Shown: positions 29,042 to 38,841, numbered from the stretch's first letter. The stretch: 64,000 nt of DNA from Paludibaculum sp. (GCA_029973955.1 JARKQJ010000135.1:23487-87486); one strand, 5' to 3'. Made by a program: numbers and translations. The notes: generated by a model from the letters alone, not told the origin.

Positions 29042-29992
29042 ATGTCTTTCCTCACCGAGTCTTTCCCCACCGGCCGACGAGATTTTCTGAAGGGCGCGGC
29101 CGGCCTCTGCGCCGCCGCCGCCGCCAGCCCCGCACTGGAAGCCGCCAAGATCGCTTCAAACTGGAAGAAGCAGATCGGCCTCGAACTCTACACCGTGCGC
29201 CGCCTGCTGAAGCCCGACACCTATGACGGCATCCTGGCCAAGCTGGCCTCCTACGGCTACACCGAAGTGGAGCCGGCCGATCCCTACAACAACATGGAGC
29301 CGGCGGCCTACAAGGCCATGCTCGACAAGCACGGCATTAAGATGTTCAGCACCCATGCCGACGCCACCGAAGGCCCGGGCCTCGAAAAGGAACTCGAAGG
29401 CCAGGCCCTCATGGGCATCAAGTACACCGCCGTGCGCGCGCCGCGCCCGGCCGCCGGCCAGGCGCCGGCTCCGCGAACGCCCATGACGGTGGAGAGCGTG
29501 AAGAAGTCCGCCGCCCGCATGAACAGCATGGGCGCCATCCTCAAGAAGTTCGGCATGAAGTACTACATCCACAACCATGCCGGCGAGTTCGAGGTGCTGG
29601 ACGACGGCAAGACCACGCAGTACGACATCCTGCTGGCGGAGACCGATCCGAAGCTGGTCACCATGCAGCTCGATATCGGCTGGGCCTACATGGCCGGGCA
29701 GGACGTCCTCGCCATGTTCAAGAAGCACCCCGGCCGGTTTGAACTGTGGCACGTGAAGGACGCCAAGTACAAGCAGGCCGATCCCTCGCTGAAGCCGAAC
29801 GCCCGGGCGCGCGCGTCGAAGATCGTCACCATGGGCGAGGGCGACATCGACTACAAGGCCGTCTTCGCCGCCGCCAAGCAGGCCGGCCTGAAGCACTACG
29901 TCATCGAGCAGGACACCGCCGGCGAAGGCGGGCGCGATCCGATGGAAGACTGCCGCATCGCCTGCGAGAACCTGAAGAAGATCATCGGTTAG
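29042..29992 (+). CDS. Sugar phosphate isomerase/epimerase (TIM barrel) with Tat-like signal
   Basis: SFPTGRRDFLKGAAGLCAAAAASPALEAAKI; IGLELYTVRRLL, YYIHNHAGEFE, QLDIGWAYMAGQD, ELWHVKDAK, YVIEQDT. Confidence 0.9.
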   Translation: MSFLTESFPTGRRDFLKGAAGLCAAAAASPALEAAKIASNWKKQIGLELYTVRRLLKPDTYDGILAKLASYGYTEVEPADPYNNMEPAAYKAMLDKHGIKMFSTHADATEGPGLEKELEGQALMGIKYTAVRAPRPAAGQAPAPRTPMTVESVKKSAARMNSMGAILKKFGMKYYIHNHAGEFEVLDDGKTTQYDILLAETDPKLVTMQLDIGWAYMAGQDVLAMFKKHPGRFELWHVKDAKYKQADPSLKPNARARASKIVTMGEGDIDYKAVFAAAKQAGLKHYVIEQDTAGEGGRDPMEDCRIACENLKKIIG

Positions 29993-30001
29993 TGCAGCCT
30001 G

Positions 30002-31087
30002 CTACTCGGCGGATGGGTCCAGGTGGATCCATTCGTTGAGCAGGGTGTGCGTGACGGCCAGCACCACCGGGCCGATGAAGATGCCCATGATGCCCATGCT
30101 GATCATGCCGCCGATGACGCCGGCGATGATCAGCAGGAGGGGCAGGTCCGCGCCCTTCCTGATGAGCACCGGCCGCAGGAAGTTGTCCATCGTGCCGCTC
30201 ACCAGCGCGAACACGACAAGCAGGGTGCCGCCGAATGCGTCGCCGGTCTGGTACTTCCAGACCACGGCGGGAATCATGATCAGCATGGGGCCGAGCTGCG
30301 CCAGGCAGAGCACCAGGATGGCGGAAGTCAGCAGCGCCATGCCGGGCACGGCAGCCAGCATCAGGCCGATGCCCGCCACCACGCTCTGTGAAACCGCCGT
30401 CACCACTACGCCCATGGCCACGCCGCGGATGGCGCCCGCGGCCAGCACCGCCGCGCGGTCTCCGCGATCGCCGGCCAGCCGGTGGGTGAACCGCCGCACT
30501 CCGGCCGCGGCCGTCTCTCCATTCACGTAGAGGATCGCCGAAATGATGACGATCAGCAGGAACTGCAGCACCATGCCGCCCAGCCCGCCCACTTTGCCGG
30601 CGAACCACTCCAGGATCCGCCCCGCATAGGGCTTGAGCTTGCCGGCCAGGCCGTCCGGTCCCGCCTCAGTCATAACCTTCCACGCGTTCGCAGCCTTTGG
30701 GCCCACCACGGGCAGGCCTTCCACCCACCCCGGCGGCTGAGGCAGCACCAGCTTTTCGGGCGCCTTGGCCCAGCCGACGATCTCATCCATATGGCTTACC
30801 AGCGCGCCCACCGCCACCCCCAGGGGAATGATCAGGACCATCAGCAGCGCCAGCGTCATCACGGTTGCCGCCAAACCGCGCCTGCCCCACAGCCGCGCCT
30901 GTAGTCCCAGCATCACCGGCCAGGTGGAGATCACCACCATCGTGGCCCACAGCAGCGCCGAGAGAAACGGCAGCATGATCCAGAACGACGCGGCCATCAG
31001 AGCCAGCAGAAACAGAATGCTGAGCACTGTCTTGGTTAAATCGTGGGGCTTCAGTTGCGGAGACACTTGATTTTCCTCTCCATCCAT
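30002..31087 (-). CDS. AI-2E family transporter (UPF0118/PerM)
   Basis: MTLALLMVLIIPLGVAVGALV, VSGTMDNFLRPVLIRKGADLPLLLIIAGVIGGMISMGIMGIFIGPVVLAV. Confidence 0.9.
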   Translation of the reverse strand: MDGEENQVSPQLKPHDLTKTVLSILFLLALMAASFWIMLPFLSALLWATMVVISTWPVMLGLQARLWGRRGLAATVMTLALLMVLIIPLGVAVGALVSHMDEIVGWAKAPEKLVLPQPPGWVEGLPVVGPKAANAWKVMTEAGPDGLAGKLKPYAGRILEWFAGKVGGLGGMVLQFLLIVIISAILYVNGETAAAGVRRFTHRLAGDRGDRAAVLAAGAIRGVAMGVVVTAVSQSVVAGIGLMLAAVPGMALLTSAILVLCLAQLGPMLIMIPAVVWKYQTGDAFGGTLLVVFALVSGTMDNFLRPVLIRKGADLPLLLIIAGVIGGMISMGIMGIFIGPVVLAVTHTLLNEWIHLDPSAE

Positions 31088-31101
31088 AATAGGGGCAGAA
31101 A

Positions 31102-32352
31102 TCACCACGCGCCTTGCCGGCCGCCGAACCACCACAGGACGCCGAGCGTGACGGTGTCCTGCGCCTTGTCCGGCTGGTTTGCGCTGGCTGTGGGGAAATA
31201 GTTGACGTTGGAGAAGTCGCGCCGGTATTCCAGGCGTGTTTCAAAGCCTTCTCCGAAGCGGAAGCCGAGCGTTGAGGTGAGATCGTTCACCTTTTGCGCC
31301 GTGCCGGTGAAGTAGCCCGCCACGTCGTTGAGCCGCACAAAGCGCTGGCCGAAGTAGAGCCGCGGCGTGAGCTGGTAGCGCAGCCAGGCGCCGCCGGCCG
31401 AGACGCGCCGAGGGGCGGCGCCGGGCTCTACGCGGTGGATCACCGCATCGAGTTCGCCGGCCAGCGTGAGGCGGCCGCGCGTCCAGGCGGCGTAGGTGTT
31501 CACGATGTGCGTGAGGCCCTTGGCGGGCTGGCGGTCTTCGCGGCCAACGTAGTATTGCAGCGTCCACGACAGGCCCTGCGCCGGCGAGAGCACCACCTGC
31601 GCGAGCTGCGATTTTCCTGTGTTGAAATCCTCCGTCTGATTGGCGCCGTTCACCAGCCAGTAGCCCAGTGTCAGTTTGTCGTTCACCGGATAACTGGTGC
31701 GCACGCCCATGTGGTAGAAGGGCAGCAGGCTGAAGAGGTAGCCGCGCGAGTAGTTGACCTGGTCCTTGGTGTAGTTGCCCTCATAGCCGAGCGAGCTGGC
31801 GAACTTGCCGAAGTCCACGGTGAGGCCGCGGCCCAAGGGGGCCACGTAAGTCCCGTAGGCCTGATATACGGGGCGGTACACGTCGGGCCGCGGCTCACTC
31901 AGCGGGCTGCCTTGCAGAGTCTCGGTGGCCTGGCCGTACATGAGGTCCAGACGGTAGCCCCAGCGGCGGCCATGGGCGGTGTCGGGCGCCTTCTCCAGCA
32001 TGAGGCCGGTCTGGTTCAGGCCGAAGCCGTTGGAGGTGACGTCGAAGGCGCGCAGGGCGTTCGTGCCGTTCCAGGGCCGGCTGGTGTTCCAGCCGAAATA
32101 GGAATCGACAAAGACGTTCACCGTGCCTAGGGGTGTTTCGCCGGCGGGCGGAGCCTTGGGCTCCGTCAGGTTCCGCGCGGCTGCGGTCGCCGGGTCCGGC
32201 GCGGGCGCACTGCGCGCCTCCAGCGCCGCCACGCGCTCCTCCAGTCTGGCGATCCGTTCCAGCAGCAGCTTCTCGCGCGGCGTCAAACCCGCTTCCTGCG
32301 CGCGGCACAACAGGCCCGCGGCCAGCAGCAACATGGCGGCTCTTGGCGGCAT
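31102..32352 (-). CDS. Outer-membrane beta-barrel porin (OmpL/BBP2-like)
   Basis: Signal peptide, coiled coil LTPREKLLLERIARLEERVAALEAR, then ETPLGTVNVFVDSYFGWNTSRP...TVDFGKFASSLGYE...; terminal aromatic residue. Confidence 0.78.
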   Translation of the reverse strand: MPPRAAMLLLAAGLLCRAQEAGLTPREKLLLERIARLEERVAALEARSAPAPDPATAAARNLTEPKAPPAGETPLGTVNVFVDSYFGWNTSRPWNGTNALRAFDVTSNGFGLNQTGLMLEKAPDTAHGRRWGYRLDLMYGQATETLQGSPLSEPRPDVYRPVYQAYGTYVAPLGRGLTVDFGKFASSLGYEGNYTKDQVNYSRGYLFSLLPFYHMGVRTSYPVNDKLTLGYWLVNGANQTEDFNTGKSQLAQVVLSPAQGLSWTLQYYVGREDRQPAKGLTHIVNTYAAWTRGRLTLAGELDAVIHRVEPGAAPRRVSAGGAWLRYQLTPRLYFGQRFVRLNDVAGYFTGTAQKVNDLTSTLGFRFGEGFETRLEYRRDFSNVNYFPTASANQPDKAQDTVTLGVLWWFGGRQGAW

Positions 32353-32436
32353 GGTTCCGGCTCCTTTCGGCGCTGGAACCAAGTCTATGCCCGCTCACTT
32401 CCACGCGCCTCCCCCATCTGCTATATCGTGGACGGC

Positions 32437-32910
32437 ATGGAATCTTCCGGCGACTCCGGCACGCTGCATTTCCGCCTCGCCGCGGGCGACGACTTTGAAT
32501 GGGCCGCGCAGCTCATGGCCTCCATGGACCCCTGGCGCAAGCTCGGCCGCGACTTCCATCAGCGGCTCTCCCTGTGCCGCCACCCCGAGTACACGCTGCT
32601 CATCGCGGAAACCGCCGCGGGCCGGCTTGCCTGTGCCCTGATGCACCAGCGCGGCGTGGCCGGATCGCCCTACCTCGCCTCGCTGGCAGTCCTGCCCGAA
32701 CACCAGGCGCGCGGCGTCGGTTCGGCGTTCCTCGAATTCTGCGAATCCTACTTCGAGAACGCGCGCTTCTTCTTCCTCTGTGTCGGCTCGTTCAACCCGC
32801 GCGCCCGCGCACTCTATGAGCGCAAGGGCTACACGCTGCTCGGCGAGCTGCCGGACTACGCCATGAAAGGCGCCTCGGAGTTCCTCTACGTCAAGCGCGT
32901 GGCGCCGTAA
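32437..32910 (+). CDS. GNAT-family N-acetyltransferase
   Basis: SPYLASLAVLPEHQARGVGSAFLEFCESYF...NPRARALYERKGYTLLGELPDY. Confidence 0.88.
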   Translation: MESSGDSGTLHFRLAAGDDFEWAAQLMASMDPWRKLGRDFHQRLSLCRHPEYTLLIAETAAGRLACALMHQRGVAGSPYLASLAVLPEHQARGVGSAFLEFCESYFENARFFFLCVGSFNPRARALYERKGYTLLGELPDYAMKGASEFLYVKRVAP

Positions 32911-34797
32911 CTATTTCGCGGCCTTCCTCGGCCCTTCCTTTTCGGGGTCGAACAGGCGCTCGTAGTCTTCCCAGTGCTTCACCATGATCTTCACCTTGCG
33001 GCGGAGCTGCGCCGCCAGGTCCGGACCCAGTACGCGGATGTTCTCCTCCGCGCTGGTTTTGGTGGTGTCGATGAGGATCTCCCTGGTGGATTCGATCAGG
33101 TCGGCCAGCACGATGGAGTTGTCCATCTCGCTGCGCGCGATGTTCTTGATCTCGCGCCACTCGGTGATGTCGGTCAGATGCTCCTGGAACTCGATGGGCC
33201 GCAGCAGTCGGCCGCCTTTCATGAAGTCCAGCAGGTATTGATAGTCGAGCGAGTTCTGGCCGTTCTGCACCAGGATGTCGAACACCTGCACGCGCTTGTC
33301 GAAAAGCTCCATCGGCGCCTTCTGCGCGGCGGCCGATGCGCCAATCTGCTTCAGGTCTTCCCGCACGCGCGCCAGGTCCACGCGCATGCGCTTTAGAATC
33401 ATGCCCGACACGGCCGAGCCGCCCAGCCCCTGGTATTGCCGCGTACCCTGGATGTCGCCCAGGTCGCCGGCGCGCTCTTCCGTGCGCGCCTGGAACTGGT
33501 ACTTGCGGTAGTAGCTCTTTTCGTCGTCGGTCAGCTCTTCGGGGAAGGGCACGAACGGCCGCGTCAGCAGCCGCTGGTGCACGGAGCCGATGTAGAACAG
33601 CGTGCCGCCGAAGTTCAGGATGTCGGCGTCGCGCTGCACGCGGTTCAGCGCCATCCAGGCATCTACCAGCGCGCTGGCGCCGGCCTCGCCCACGCGCTTC
33701 GCGGCGATGGCGCGCAGCAGTTGCATGCGAGAAAGATCGTCGTGCGTGGGGTTCTTCTGGAAGGCGTCGTAGATCTCCAGGTATAGGTCGCTCTCCTGGC
33801 GGTCTCCGATCAGATAAAACAGCCGCGGCGCCTTGCTCTTCTGGGCCGCCTCCAGTTCTTCCAGATAGCGCACCGGCAGCGGCAGGCCCTGCGCCGGGTA
33901 GAACGGGTAGAAATAGTCGAGCAGGAATCCGACCACGGCCTTGTAGACCGTCGCGTTCGGGCCTTCGATGTTGGCCACGGCCATGCCGGCGGTGAGTTTC
34001 GAGGCCACCAGATCGGGCGAGGCTTCCCGCACCCACTCGGCATCGATCTCCAGCGGCCCGGGCCGCGCATCTTTCGCGCCATCCTGCAGCGCGCCGAAGA
34101 ACTCGCGGTAGCGCTCGTGCATCTTGCGGCCGCGCACCAGCGCGCTGCCGTTCGGGCCCTGGTACAGGCCGCCGCTCCAGCTCATGCCGCTGCCCGAATC
34201 GTTCGTGTGCAGCGAGAGGATCTCGATCTCCGGGCACAGCGTCAGCAGCTTCTTCATCGACTCGCGGTAGAGCGCCAGCACCTCCGGGTTGTCCACCGAC
34301 GGTGCGAAGCGCGGCACGCGCGATCGCAGCGGATGGTCCACCTGCGGACCGCGCCACAGCGGGTGCGCTTCATACACGCGCTCCGGCAGGATCTGCGGCT
34401 CAAAGGTCGTAAACGCCGCCTTCAGGCCGAGCTTGCGCAACACCTCGCAGCGCTGCTTCAGAATGCCCAGCACGGTGTCGGAGTAATCCTTGGGCAGGTA
34501 GGGCTGCAGCGCGTCGGGGATCGAAACCTTCAACAGACCCACGTTTGATACGGCCCAGGCGGGATACGGGTCGCCCGGCGTGTCCATCTGCCACATCGCC
34601 CACGGCAGGTCTTCCGCCGTGATCACTACGTGCGTGGCGCCGGATTGCTTCGCCTTGCGCGCGAAGGACTCGAAGCTTGCCAGCGAATCGGAATGATGGC
34701 CGAAGATGACGGTCTTGAAGCGCGCGGGAGCCGCTGGAGCCGCCATCAGCATGCCGCTCATGAGCAGGGGGAGCCCCAGGAACGAGAGTCTGTCCAT
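32911..34797 (-). CDS. Secreted hypothetical protein, possible TIM-barrel glycosidase-like N-terminal half
   Basis: Signal peptide MDRLSFLGLPLLMSGMLMAAPAAPA; 628 aa with VEILSLHTNDSGSGMSWSGGLYQGPNG-like segment; no family recognised. Confidence 0.6.
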   Translation of the reverse strand: MDRLSFLGLPLLMSGMLMAAPAAPARFKTVIFGHHSDSLASFESFARKAKQSGATHVVITAEDLPWAMWQMDTPGDPYPAWAVSNVGLLKVSIPDALQPYLPKDYSDTVLGILKQRCEVLRKLGLKAAFTTFEPQILPERVYEAHPLWRGPQVDHPLRSRVPRFAPSVDNPEVLALYRESMKKLLTLCPEIEILSLHTNDSGSGMSWSGGLYQGPNGSALVRGRKMHERYREFFGALQDGAKDARPGPLEIDAEWVREASPDLVASKLTAGMAVANIEGPNATVYKAVVGFLLDYFYPFYPAQGLPLPVRYLEELEAAQKSKAPRLFYLIGDRQESDLYLEIYDAFQKNPTHDDLSRMQLLRAIAAKRVGEAGASALVDAWMALNRVQRDADILNFGGTLFYIGSVHQRLLTRPFVPFPEELTDDEKSYYRKYQFQARTEERAGDLGDIQGTRQYQGLGGSAVSGMILKRMRVDLARVREDLKQIGASAAAQKAPMELFDKRVQVFDILVQNGQNSLDYQYLLDFMKGGRLLRPIEFQEHLTDITEWREIKNIARSEMDNSIVLADLIESTREILIDTTKTSAEENIRVLGPDLAAQLRRKVKIMVKHWEDYERLFDPEKEGPRKAAK

Positions 34798-34870
34798 GGC
34801 TGGATTTTACATCGGCGGATAGGCCCGGCACTTCGTTCTCAAGCACGCCCGGGCTATCCTAACCAGAACG

Positions 34871-36742
34871 ATGCTCGTCGCGAAGTCTCTCTGCCGAGGA
34901 TTGCTTCTGCTGTCGCTCGGCTTGCCGGCCTCCGCGGAGTCCGAGGGCCGCCCTTTTCGTCCCGAGGATCCGCTTCCGGGGGACAAGCTCTTTCATCTGC
35001 GCGTGGTGGCCACAGGACTGGAGAGCCCGTGGGAGATCACTTGGGGGCCCGATAGCCACCTGTGGGTGACAGAACGCGGCGCGTGCCGCATCACTCGCGT
35101 CCACCCCCGGACCGGCGCCCGCAAGACGGCCATCACTGTGTCCGATGCAGTCGCTCCGGGTGGTCAGGAAGGCGTGATGGGGATGGCTCTGCATCCTGAT
35201 CTGCTCAAAAACAAAAACAGCGATTTCGTCTTCATCGCCTACACTTATTCCGACCGCCAACTGCCCCCCAGCCCCTTCGTACCCGATCCCTCCAGCCCCT
35301 ACCGCTACCTCTATCTCAAGGTGGCCCGCCTCACCTACAACCCATCCAAACAGACGCTCTCCAACCCCGTTACCATCCTGGCCGGTCTCCCCGCCGGCAA
35401 CGACCACAACTCCGGCCGTCTCAAGCTCGGCCCCGACCGCATGCTCTACCTCACCATCGGCGATCAGGGACACAACCAGTTCGGCAACAACTGCTACGAG
35501 ATCGACAGCCAGCATCTGCCCTCCGCGCGGGAGATCCAGGCCGGCAACTACGCCCACTACTCCGGCAAGACCCTCCGCATCGGCCTCGACGGCTCCATTC
35601 CTTCCGACAACCCGCGCCTCAACGGCGTCGTCAGCCATGTCTACACCTACGGCCACCGCAACGTGCAGGGCATCGACTTCGCCCCCGACGGCACTTACTA
35701 CTCCGCCGAGCACGGCCCCAAGTCCGACGACGAGATCAATATCCTCAAGGCCGGCGGCAACTACGGCTGGCCCCGCGTGGCCGGCTTCCGCGACGACTCC
35801 GGCTACACCTACAGGCCCTGGGGCGAATCCAAATCCAACTGCCGCGATCTTCAATTCAGCGATTACGACGTGCCCGCCTCCGTGCCGCGCTATCCAGAAT
35901 CGTCCTTCACCGAACCCTTCATTGAGCCCATCGCCACCCTCTTTACCGTCCCCAATTCGTATGACTTCCGCCGCGGCGCCTGCGGCGATGCCTACTTCCT
36001 CTGCTGGCCCACCATCGCGCCCGGCAGCGTGGAATACTACGCCGCGGGCCCCGGCGGAATTCCGGGCTGGAACAAGGTCCTCCTCGTGCCCGGCATGAAG
36101 CGCGGCTCGCTCTATGTGCTGCCGCTCACCACCGATGGGCAGAACGCCGCGGGTCCCGTCTACCGCTACTTCCACACCGCCAACCGCTACCGCGACACCG
36201 CCGTCAGCCCCGATCGCCGCACCATCTTCATCGCCACTGACTCTTCCGGCATGACCGTAGCCCCCGACGGCACCGTGCGTTCCACCCTAGATCATCCCGG
36301 CGCCATCCTCGCCTTCACCTACAAAAAGGAATCGACCCCCGCCCAAGCCGCCGCAGCTCTGCGGACCCATTCCGCACCAGTCAGGCAGCCCCAGGCCGCC
36401 CGGCACGCCCATCTCGATCCACCCCAATTCACCGCCGCCCAGGCCACCGCTGGCCAGGCGCCATACAAAACAAGCTGCGCCGTCTGCCACGGAACCACGT
36501 TGACCAATGGCACCTTCGGTCCCCCGCTGGCCGGTGAGAGCTTCCAGCGCAAGTGGTCCGCTCGCACGCTGCACGACCTCTCCAACAAAGTGAAGGCCAT
36601 GCCGCCATCGGCCCACAACTCACTGCCCGCCGCCACTTACTCCGCCATCACCGCGTTCATTCTCCAGTCCAACGGCGCTCAGCCCGGCGATCAGCCTCTC
36701 CCCACTGCCGCTTCTGCCCAGCGCAAAATGTCGATACGCTAG
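34871..36742 (+). CDS. PQQ-dependent glucose/sorbosone dehydrogenase-like protein fused to C-terminal cytochrome c domain
   Basis: GLESPWEITWGPDSHLWVTERGACRITRV...EGVMGMALHPDL (GSDH propeller) and C-terminal YKTSCAVCHGTT (CxxCH). Confidence 0.88.
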   Translation: MLVAKSLCRGLLLLSLGLPASAESEGRPFRPEDPLPGDKLFHLRVVATGLESPWEITWGPDSHLWVTERGACRITRVHPRTGARKTAITVSDAVAPGGQEGVMGMALHPDLLKNKNSDFVFIAYTYSDRQLPPSPFVPDPSSPYRYLYLKVARLTYNPSKQTLSNPVTILAGLPAGNDHNSGRLKLGPDRMLYLTIGDQGHNQFGNNCYEIDSQHLPSAREIQAGNYAHYSGKTLRIGLDGSIPSDNPRLNGVVSHVYTYGHRNVQGIDFAPDGTYYSAEHGPKSDDEINILKAGGNYGWPRVAGFRDDSGYTYRPWGESKSNCRDLQFSDYDVPASVPRYPESSFTEPFIEPIATLFTVPNSYDFRRGACGDAYFLCWPTIAPGSVEYYAAGPGGIPGWNKVLLVPGMKRGSLYVLPLTTDGQNAAGPVYRYFHTANRYRDTAVSPDRRTIFIATDSSGMTVAPDGTVRSTLDHPGAILAFTYKKESTPAQAAAALRTHSAPVRQPQAARHAHLDPPQFTAAQATAGQAPYKTSCAVCHGTTLTNGTFGPPLAGESFQRKWSARTLHDLSNKVKAMPPSAHNSLPAATYSAITAFILQSNGAQPGDQPLPTAASAQRKMSIR

Positions 36743-36751
36743 TTGGCCGAA

Positions 36752-38785
36752 ATGCCAACCCGCCGACAGGTTCTCCAAGCCCCGGCCGCTCTGGCTGGTG
36801 CCACTACGTATTCCACGCCGGCCATCGACTTCACATACTCGCCGCTCCAATGGCAAACCGCTTACTGCTTCCCAGACGATCCCCACAAGAGCCTCGTCGA
36901 CCACCGCGGCGCGCTGCTCTGCGGACACCCCGGCCGCAAGGGCATCGACTACTTCCCGCTCATCGTCGAGTTCACGCTCCTCGGCATGGAAGACAACCAC
37001 GTCACGCGCCAGCAGCTCGAAGCCCCCGGCGTGCCCATCGTTCACACGCACGTAGAGCGCCCCGGGGGCCGGTTCGAGATCATCACCTTCGCCACCAACC
37101 GTGCCGGCGAAGGCCGCGTGGATAACGTCCTCATCACAGCCAGCGCCCGTGCCGTGCCCATTCTCAACCTGCGCACCCGCGGCACTGTGGCCGTCTCCGG
37201 CAACTCCGCCACGCTCGACGCGAAACCCCTCCTCACGGCTAACCGCCCACCCCGCCTGCGCGACACCGCCAGCGGCTGGCAGCTTCAATTTCCCATGGAG
37301 CCGCAGGGCGGGGAACTGCTGCTCCGTCTTCCCCAACAGGGCCAGACCGTGACAGCCACGGACGGCCGCGCCTTGCTTGAGGAGGCCCGCACTTGGTGGA
37401 AGAACTGGCAGCCCTTCGCCGGCGGCGTCGAATGGGACCTCCCGCGCCCCTACATGGACTTCCTCACCGCCTGCGCCCGCAACATCCTCCAGGCCCGCGA
37501 ACTCCGCAACGGCGATCTCACCTTCCAGGTCGGCCCCACCTGTTACCGCGGCCTGTGGGTGGTGGACGGTCACTTCATCCTGGAATCCGCCCGCTACCTC
37601 GGCTATCACGAAGAGGCCCACAAAGGCCTGCGCACCACCTGGAACTACCAGCGTCCCGACGGCGCGCTGGATGCCGGCGGTGGCCCCGAGCATTTCAAGG
37701 ACGCCGCCATCGCCATGTTCTCCACCGTCCGCCAGTGCGAACTCTCGCAAACCTGGGCGGACTTCCAGCAGTTCCTCCCCAACATTCGCCGAGCCGCCGG
37801 CTTCCTGGACTCTCGCCGCGATCCCGCGCGCCACGGCCTCATCGTCCCCGGCTTCGCCGATGGCGGCTTCACCAAGGGCATCGAGTTCACTAACACGCTC
37901 TGGTCGCTCGCAGGCCTGCAAAGCGCCGCCTCAGCGCCCGGCGGCGGCTCGCTCAAACCACTCAGTGACGGACTCCGCTCCGGCTTCGACGCCGCCGCCA
38001 AACAGGAGATGCTCCGCCATCCCTCCGGCTTCGACTACCTCCCCATGGTGCTCAAGGAAGACCCCGCCTGGCAGCGCAGCGAGTGGGACCGCCCGCGCCC
38101 CCAGGCGGCCCAATGGGCGCTCTCGCAGGCCATCTTCCCCGGTGTCGTCTTCGCGCCGGACCATCCCATCGTCCGCGGCCACATCGCCCTCATGCGCTCC
38201 TGCACCCGCGAAGATGTGCCCATCGAAACCGGCTGGCTCCCGCACGAGGGCCTTTGGACCTACAACGCCGGTTTCGCCGCCCATGCCGCCCTCTGGGCCG
38301 GCGACTCCGAATTCGCCAGCCGCGTCTTCCACGGCTTCCTCAACCACGCCTCGCCCCTCTACTGCTGGCGTGAAGAGCAGCCCCTCCGCGGCTCGCTCGT
38401 CTCCGGTTACGTCGGTGACATGCCGCACAACTGGGCCAGCGCCGAATGTGTCCTCTACCTGCGCCACATGCTGGCTTTGGAGGACCGCCAGACCCTCCGC
38501 CTGCTCTCGGGACTCGATGACGCGATCAGCTTCCGCGCCCCGTTCCGTCTGGCGAACTCGCCCACTCGCTTCGGTCCCATTCATCTGACCCTCACCCCCG
38601 AGGGCAACGGCTGGACCCTCGCTTTCCGCCGCGGCCCCGGCCCCGCGCCCGCCGCCGTTCTTCTCCCCGCCTCGCTGGGACTGTCACCCTTCCGCGCGGC
38701 CAAAGGCGCTGCCGCCAAGCCCGCCGGCCGCGCGGTTTCCATCGATCCCGCCGCCACGGAGTGGTCCGTCCGCTGGGGTGCCTGA
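36752..38785 (+). CDS. Secreted six-hairpin-glycosidase-like hypothetical protein
   Basis: Tat-like MPTRRQVLQAPAALAGA; helical-repeat region RGLWVVDGHFILESARYLGYHEEAHKGLRTTWNYQRPDGAL, GWLPHEGLWTYNAGFAAHAALWAGD, resembling (alpha/alpha)6 glycosidases. Confidence 0.65.
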   Translation: MPTRRQVLQAPAALAGATTYSTPAIDFTYSPLQWQTAYCFPDDPHKSLVDHRGALLCGHPGRKGIDYFPLIVEFTLLGMEDNHVTRQQLEAPGVPIVHTHVERPGGRFEIITFATNRAGEGRVDNVLITASARAVPILNLRTRGTVAVSGNSATLDAKPLLTANRPPRLRDTASGWQLQFPMEPQGGELLLRLPQQGQTVTATDGRALLEEARTWWKNWQPFAGGVEWDLPRPYMDFLTACARNILQARELRNGDLTFQVGPTCYRGLWVVDGHFILESARYLGYHEEAHKGLRTTWNYQRPDGALDAGGGPEHFKDAAIAMFSTVRQCELSQTWADFQQFLPNIRRAAGFLDSRRDPARHGLIVPGFADGGFTKGIEFTNTLWSLAGLQSAASAPGGGSLKPLSDGLRSGFDAAAKQEMLRHPSGFDYLPMVLKEDPAWQRSEWDRPRPQAAQWALSQAIFPGVVFAPDHPIVRGHIALMRSCTREDVPIETGWLPHEGLWTYNAGFAAHAALWAGDSEFASRVFHGFLNHASPLYCWREEQPLRGSLVSGYVGDMPHNWASAECVLYLRHMLALEDRQTLRLLSGLDDAISFRAPFRLANSPTRFGPIHLTLTPEGNGWTLAFRRGPGPAPAAVLLPASLGLSPFRAAKGAAAKPAGRAVSIDPAATEWSVRWGA

Positions 38786-38841
38786 AGATTCGTTCACAGC
38801 CCGCCCGCTCGCGCTTCGTGTATGATTCACACATCACTGCC

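Noticed and set aside
18000-35000. Search for a dif/XerCD site to support the terminus hypothesis
   Set aside because: Several short partial matches (such as gcatgataacaaaatcgg near 28967) but none with convincing 11-6-11 structure; not reported as a site.
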